64,000 nucleotides of DNA, from contig NZ_JABUXW010000022.1 of the NCBI RefSeq assembly GCF_014897585.1, positions 1-64,000 of the forward strand, written 5' to 3'. The position numbers and the translations under genes are program-made. The number at the start of each line of letters is the position of its first letter. Position 1 is the first letter of the stretch. Of the stretch, positions 60,873 through 64,000 are shown one piece after another. Origin of the DNA: Brachybacterium tyrofermentans (GTDB lineage Bacteria; Actinomycetota; Actinomycetes; Actinomycetales; Dermabacteraceae). Below the pieces are notes generated by a model. It did not search any database. It was not told where the DNA came from and saw only the letters and a program-made list of their open reading frames with translations.

Positions 60873-62546
60873 ATGACGACGTCGCACCCCTTCCATCTTT
60901 CGCAGACCCGCCGCAGTTTCGTGGGGCTCTCCGCAGCGGCCTTCGGGACGCTCGCCCTGGCCTCCTGCGGCTCCGACTCCGGAGAGGAGGTCGACGTCGA
61001 GTCCCAGAACGTGGGAGCGATGGACGACTACGCCGCGGACGCGCAGTTCACGGCCACCGAACCCTTCGAGGTCAGCATGCTGTGGACCGACTGGCCCGAG
61101 GTGCCGGTCGAGGACTCCTGGCGGATCTTCGAGCTCATCAAGGAGCTCACCAACGTCGAGATCACGCTGACGCACATCCCCTTCAGCGACGCGACCGAGA
61201 AGCGCAGCCTGCTCATCAGCGCCGGTGACGCGCCGACCCTGATCCCGCTGGTCTACACCGGTGAGGATGCCCCGTTCGTCTCCTCCGGCGCCGTGGTGCC
61301 GCTGAGCGACTACGCGGACAAGATGCCGAACTTCCAGAAGTACATCGAGGAGTGGGAGCTCTCCGAGATGATCAACAACCTCAAGCAGGCCGACGGCAAG
61401 TACTACATGGTGCCCGGCCTGCAGGAGGTCTCCGTCCCGGCGTTCAGCCTGGTGATCCGCAAGGACATCTTCGAGGAGGTCGCCGGCGCGGTGCCCAACA
61501 CCTGGGAGGAGGTCCACGAGGGGCTCAAGCTGATCAAGGAGAAGTACCCCGACTCCGTACCGCTGGCGGACGGCTTCGAGGCCCAGTCCATGCTCAACTA
61601 TGCCGCGCACGGCTTCGGGACCAAGGCGGGCTGGGGCTTCGGCGACGGGGCGGTCGAGGGCGCAGACGGCAAGCTCGTCTACGCGGCGACCACCGACGAG
61701 TACAAGCAGCTCGTGGACTACTTCCGCGGCCTGGTCGAGGACGGCCTGCTGGACAAGGAGTCCCTCACCGCCTCCAACGACGGCAGCGGTGCCGCGGGCG
61801 TCGACGAGAAGTTCGCCAAGGAGCTGTGCTTCGCCGCCTCGGGCTCCTCCGGCACGGCGATCGAGTTCGCCACCGCGCTCGACGCGACAGTCGGCGAGGG
61901 GAACTACTCCATCACGCTCATCCCGCCGCCCGGCGGTCCCGCCGGGGACATGGTCGAGCCCCGCAACTTCTGGCACGGCTTCATGCTCAGCTCGGAGATC
62001 ACGAAGTCGGAGAACTTCCTGGCCACGCTGCAGTTCGTGGACTGGCTCTACTTCAACCCCGAGGCGCGCGACATGCTGCGCTGGGGCGAGAAGGACGTGA
62101 CCTACACGAAGGCGGACGACGGCACGATCGAGCTCGACGACGGGTACTCGCTGGACGACTACGCGATGAACGCCGGCGCCGAGACCGATATCAAGATCGA
62201 CCTCGGCTTCTCGACCTTCCCGGCCGAGGCCACCGAGTCCCGGGCGCTCAAGGAGTCCTACAGCACGCCCGAGTTCGTCCAGTACATCGACGACGTGCTG
62301 AGCACCCGCACCCCGCGCGACCCGTTCCCGCCCACTCCGATGGATGAGACCGAGCTCGAGCAGGCCTCGCTCCTGGCGACCCCGATCAAGGACGCCGTGG
62401 ACACCGCGACGCTGCAGTTCATCATGGGCGAGCGCGACATGGGGGAGTGGGATGCCTTCGTCGGCGAGCTGGAGGCGGCAGGCGTGGACCGGTACCTCGA
62501 GCTGCTGAACACCGCCAAGGACCGTTTCGTCGAGGCCAACGGCTGA
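60873..62546 (+). CDS. Lpl-type ABC transporter substrate-binding lipoprotein
   Basis: 557 residues. Twin-Arg-like signal (QTRRSFVGLSAAAFGTLAL) and lipobox ALASCGS. The mature part is the large binding protein of the LplA/YtcQ type (>500 residues), with NTWEEVHEGLKLIKEKYPD, RNFWHGFMLSSE and a C-terminal helix ELLNTAKDRFVEANG. Such proteins bind long or branched oligosaccharides; xylan fragments would fit the context. Followed by LplB-like and LplC-like permease genes 34 nt later and at a 4-bp overlap. Confidence 0.9.
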   Translation: MTTSHPFHLSQTRRSFVGLSAAAFGTLALASCGSDSGEEVDVESQNVGAMDDYAADAQFTATEPFEVSMLWTDWPEVPVEDSWRIFELIKELTNVEITLTHIPFSDATEKRSLLISAGDAPTLIPLVYTGEDAPFVSSGAVVPLSDYADKMPNFQKYIEEWELSEMINNLKQADGKYYMVPGLQEVSVPAFSLVIRKDIFEEVAGAVPNTWEEVHEGLKLIKEKYPDSVPLADGFEAQSMLNYAAHGFGTKAGWGFGDGAVEGADGKLVYAATTDEYKQLVDYFRGLVEDGLLDKESLTASNDGSGAAGVDEKFAKELCFAASGSSGTAIEFATALDATVGEGNYSITLIPPPGGPAGDMVEPRNFWHGFMLSSEITKSENFLATLQFVDWLYFNPEARDMLRWGEKDVTYTKADDGTIELDDGYSLDDYAMNAGAETDIKIDLGFSTFPAEATESRALKESYSTPEFVQYIDDVLSTRTPRDPFPPTPMDETELEQASLLATPIKDAVDTATLQFIMGERDMGEWDAFVGELEAAGVDRYLELLNTAKDRFVEANG

Positions 62547-62580
62547 GCGGGCTCGGTCAGCAGACGGAACGGGTGGTCAC

Positions 62581-63555
62581 ATGACCCTGGCACAGACACG
62601 GGACGTCGCGGCGCAGGAGCCTGCGTCGCGGCCCCCGACCCCGAAGCGCAGGCCGGGACGGTGGAAGCGGTCGCTGCGGCGCGACTGGCCGCTGTACACC
62701 TTCGCGATCGCGCCGCTCATCTTCCTGGCGATCTTCCGCTACCTGCCGATGCTCGGCAACGTCATCGCCTTCCGCCGGTTCCGACCGGGCGGGAACATCT
62801 TCGGTGACGAGTGGGTGGGAATGCTCTACGTGGATATGTTCATCCACGACCCCGCCTTCTGGAACGTCTTCACGAACACGGTGATCATCGGCGGCATGAC
62901 CCTCGTGGTCTGCTTCCCGCTGCCGATCATCCTGGCGCTCATGCTCAACGAGGTGCGGCGCACGCACTTCAAGAAGATCGTGCAGTCGATCAGCTACCTC
63001 CCGCACTTCCTCTCGGTCGTGATCGTGGTGGGCATGGTCTACCAGCTGCTGTCCCTGCAGGGCACGGTCAACCAGATCACGGAGGCCTTCGGCGGGGACG
63101 CGGTGTCGTTCCTCCAGAAGCCCGAGTGGTTCCGGTTCATCTACGTGGCCTCCGAGGCCTGGCAGACCGTCGGCTGGGGCACGATCCTGTACCTCGCCGC
63201 GCTCACCGCCGTGGACGACGGCCTCTACGAGGCGTCGCGCATCGACGGGGCGAACCGCTGGCAGCAGACCTGGCACGTCACGATCCCGGGGATCCGGCCG
63301 ACGATGGTCACGCTGCTGATCCTCAACATCGGCAACTTCCTCAACGTCGGGTTCGAGAAGGTCCTGCTGCTCTACAACCCCATGACCTACTCGACCGGCG
63401 ACGTCATCTCGACGTATCTGTACCGCGTCGGCCTGGTGTCGAACAATCTCAGCTATGCCGCGGCCATCGGCCTGTTCCAGGCCATCATCGGCTTCGCCAT
63501 GGTCATGTCCGCGAACTTCATCTCGAAGCGATTGGTGGGGACGAGCCTGTGGTGA
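62581..63555 (+). CDS. LplB-type ABC permease
   Basis: 324 residues, six membrane segments. N-terminal basic tail, PLYTFAIAPLIFLAIFRYLPM, and EAA loop DGLYEASRIDGANRWQQTWHVTIPGIRPTMVTLLIL. It joins the LplC-type permease to form the channel; the ATPase must come from elsewhere. ATG 62581 is 34 nt from the binding-protein stop. Confidence 0.9.
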   Translation: MTLAQTRDVAAQEPASRPPTPKRRPGRWKRSLRRDWPLYTFAIAPLIFLAIFRYLPMLGNVIAFRRFRPGGNIFGDEWVGMLYVDMFIHDPAFWNVFTNTVIIGGMTLVVCFPLPIILALMLNEVRRTHFKKIVQSISYLPHFLSVVIVVGMVYQLLSLQGTVNQITEAFGGDAVSFLQKPEWFRFIYVASEAWQTVGWGTILYLAALTAVDDGLYEASRIDGANRWQQTWHVTIPGIRPTMVTLLILNIGNFLNVGFEKVLLLYNPMTYSTGDVISTYLYRVGLVSNNLSYAAAIGLFQAIIGFAMVMSANFISKRLVGTSLW

Positions 63556-64000
63556 TCGAAGCAATGGCCCCGGACGCGCCCCGTGCGGCGCCCGTCAAGG
63601 CCCGGACGTCCCGTATCAAGGACTCCACCTCGTACAAGGTCTTCACCGTCGTCAACATGACGGTCCTGGTGCTCATGTGCGCGGTGATGCTCTATCCGTT
63701 CGTGATGCTGCTGGCGCAGTCGTTCAGCTCGGCCGGGGCGATCAATGCCGGCAAGGTGAGCATCTTCCCGGTGGACTTCAACATCGATACGTACAAGGCG
63801 GTCGCCGACAACGGCGCGTTCTGGCGCAGCTACGGCAACACCGTGGTCTACACCGTGATCGGCACGACCATCGCGATGGTCCTGACCACGACCTACGCCT
63901 TCGTGCTGTCCAAGAAGCACCTCAGGGGGCGCGGGCTGCTCATCGGCATCGCCGTGTTCACGATGTTCTTCAACGGCGGCATCGTCCCGAACTACGTCCT
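63552..64000 (+). CDS. LplC-type ABC permease, cut by the window edge
   Basis: N-terminal 149 residues. Start GTG 63552 overlaps the LplB stop by 4 bp (GTGA); ATG 63564 is an alternative. VFTVVNMTVLVLMCAVMLYPFVMLLAQSFSS is the first helix; the following loop and second helix (YGNTVVYTVIGTTIAMVLTTTYAFVLSKKHLRGRGLL) are those of LplC proteins. Runs past the right end. Confidence 0.9.
   Translation, partial: MIEAMAPDAPRAAPVKARTSRIKDSTSYKVFTVVNMTVLVLMCAVMLYPFVMLLAQSFSSAGAINAGKVSIFPVDFNIDTYKAVADNGAFWRSYGNTVVYTVIGTTIAMVLTTTYAFVLSKKHLRGRGLLIGIAVFTMFFNGGIVPNYV

Noticed and set aside
1..64000. tRNA, rRNA or riboswitch genes
   Set aside because: I looked for cloverleaf-like, ribosomal or known riboswitch cores by eye and saw none convincing; an automated scan (tRNA or RNA-family search) would settle it.

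Overview
The window is high-GC, gene-dense DNA with actinobacterial features. These are GTG starts, genes whose start lies 6-8 nt after a TAnnnT-type -10 box with no ribosome binding site, sugar ABC transporters encoded without an ATPase gene, a maleylpyruvate-isomerase/DinB-type protein, and a xylose isomerase of actinobacterial type. A free-living Micrococcales organism resembling Brachybacterium is my best guess; this is inference from gene style, not a marker gene. No rRNA, tRNA or CRISPR array was seen.

Layout. 0-3.3 kb is a patchwork: the 3' end of an IS3-family transposase cut into a luciferase-like oxidoreductase gene, a lower-GC RelA/SpoT-domain (alarmone synthetase-like) gene with an unassigned C-terminal region, and a GNAT acetyltransferase broken by an in-frame TAG. 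3.3-16.3 kb holds metabolic and housekeeping accessory genes: aldo/keto reductase, histidine phosphatase, DhaK-DhaL, a RES/Xre-type toxin-antitoxin pair, TauE exporter, WYL regulator, two DinB proteins, an MFS exporter and two Gfo/Idh/MocA oxidoreductases. 17.2-20.9 kb is IclR regulator / MHS-type transporter / D-mannonate dehydratase. 21.3-29 kb holds an AssT-like sulfotransferase lipoprotein, a gamma-glutamyltransferase-like protein, MgtE, and a MarR regulator with an MFS gene broken by a TAG. 29.2-30.6 kb is an HTH plus nucleotidyltransferase (AbiEii-like) pair with a palindromic operator. 30.7-35.1 kb is an operon for fructuronate reductase, an MDR dehydrogenase, KDPG aldolase and KDG kinase. 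35.9-41.7 kb and 44.4-51 kb each combine a sugar-binding protein and two permeases with Gfo/Idh oxidoreductases (plus ThuA in the second). 51.1-55.7 kb is a ROK repressor, xylA and xylB. 56-64 kb is an intracellular xylan-oligosaccharide module: GH3, GH10, a YesL-type membrane protein and an Lpl-type binding protein with two permeases, the last cut by the window edge.

How it works together. ManD makes 2-keto-3-deoxygluconate, which the 30.7-35.1 kb operon can phosphorylate and cleave, while UxuB supplies D-mannonate from fructuronate. The two loci lie 17 kb apart but share the promoter motif TGAAACGG..GTTT, suggesting one IclR (KdgR-like) regulon. Imported xylo-oligosaccharides would be cut by cytoplasmic GH10 and GH3 enzymes to xylose, then used by XylA/XylB. 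A 19-bp operator matching at 16 of 19 positions lies before both the ThuA/Gfo-Idh operon and the neighbouring binding-protein operon, tying them to one regulator, probably the adjacent ROK protein.

A recurrent oddity is that many intergenic gaps carry unrelated short degenerate tandem repeats (5, 7, 10, 14, 15 or 18 bp units). Start coordinates were chosen by ribosome binding site, family length and overlap with neighbours; those that remain uncertain are marked.
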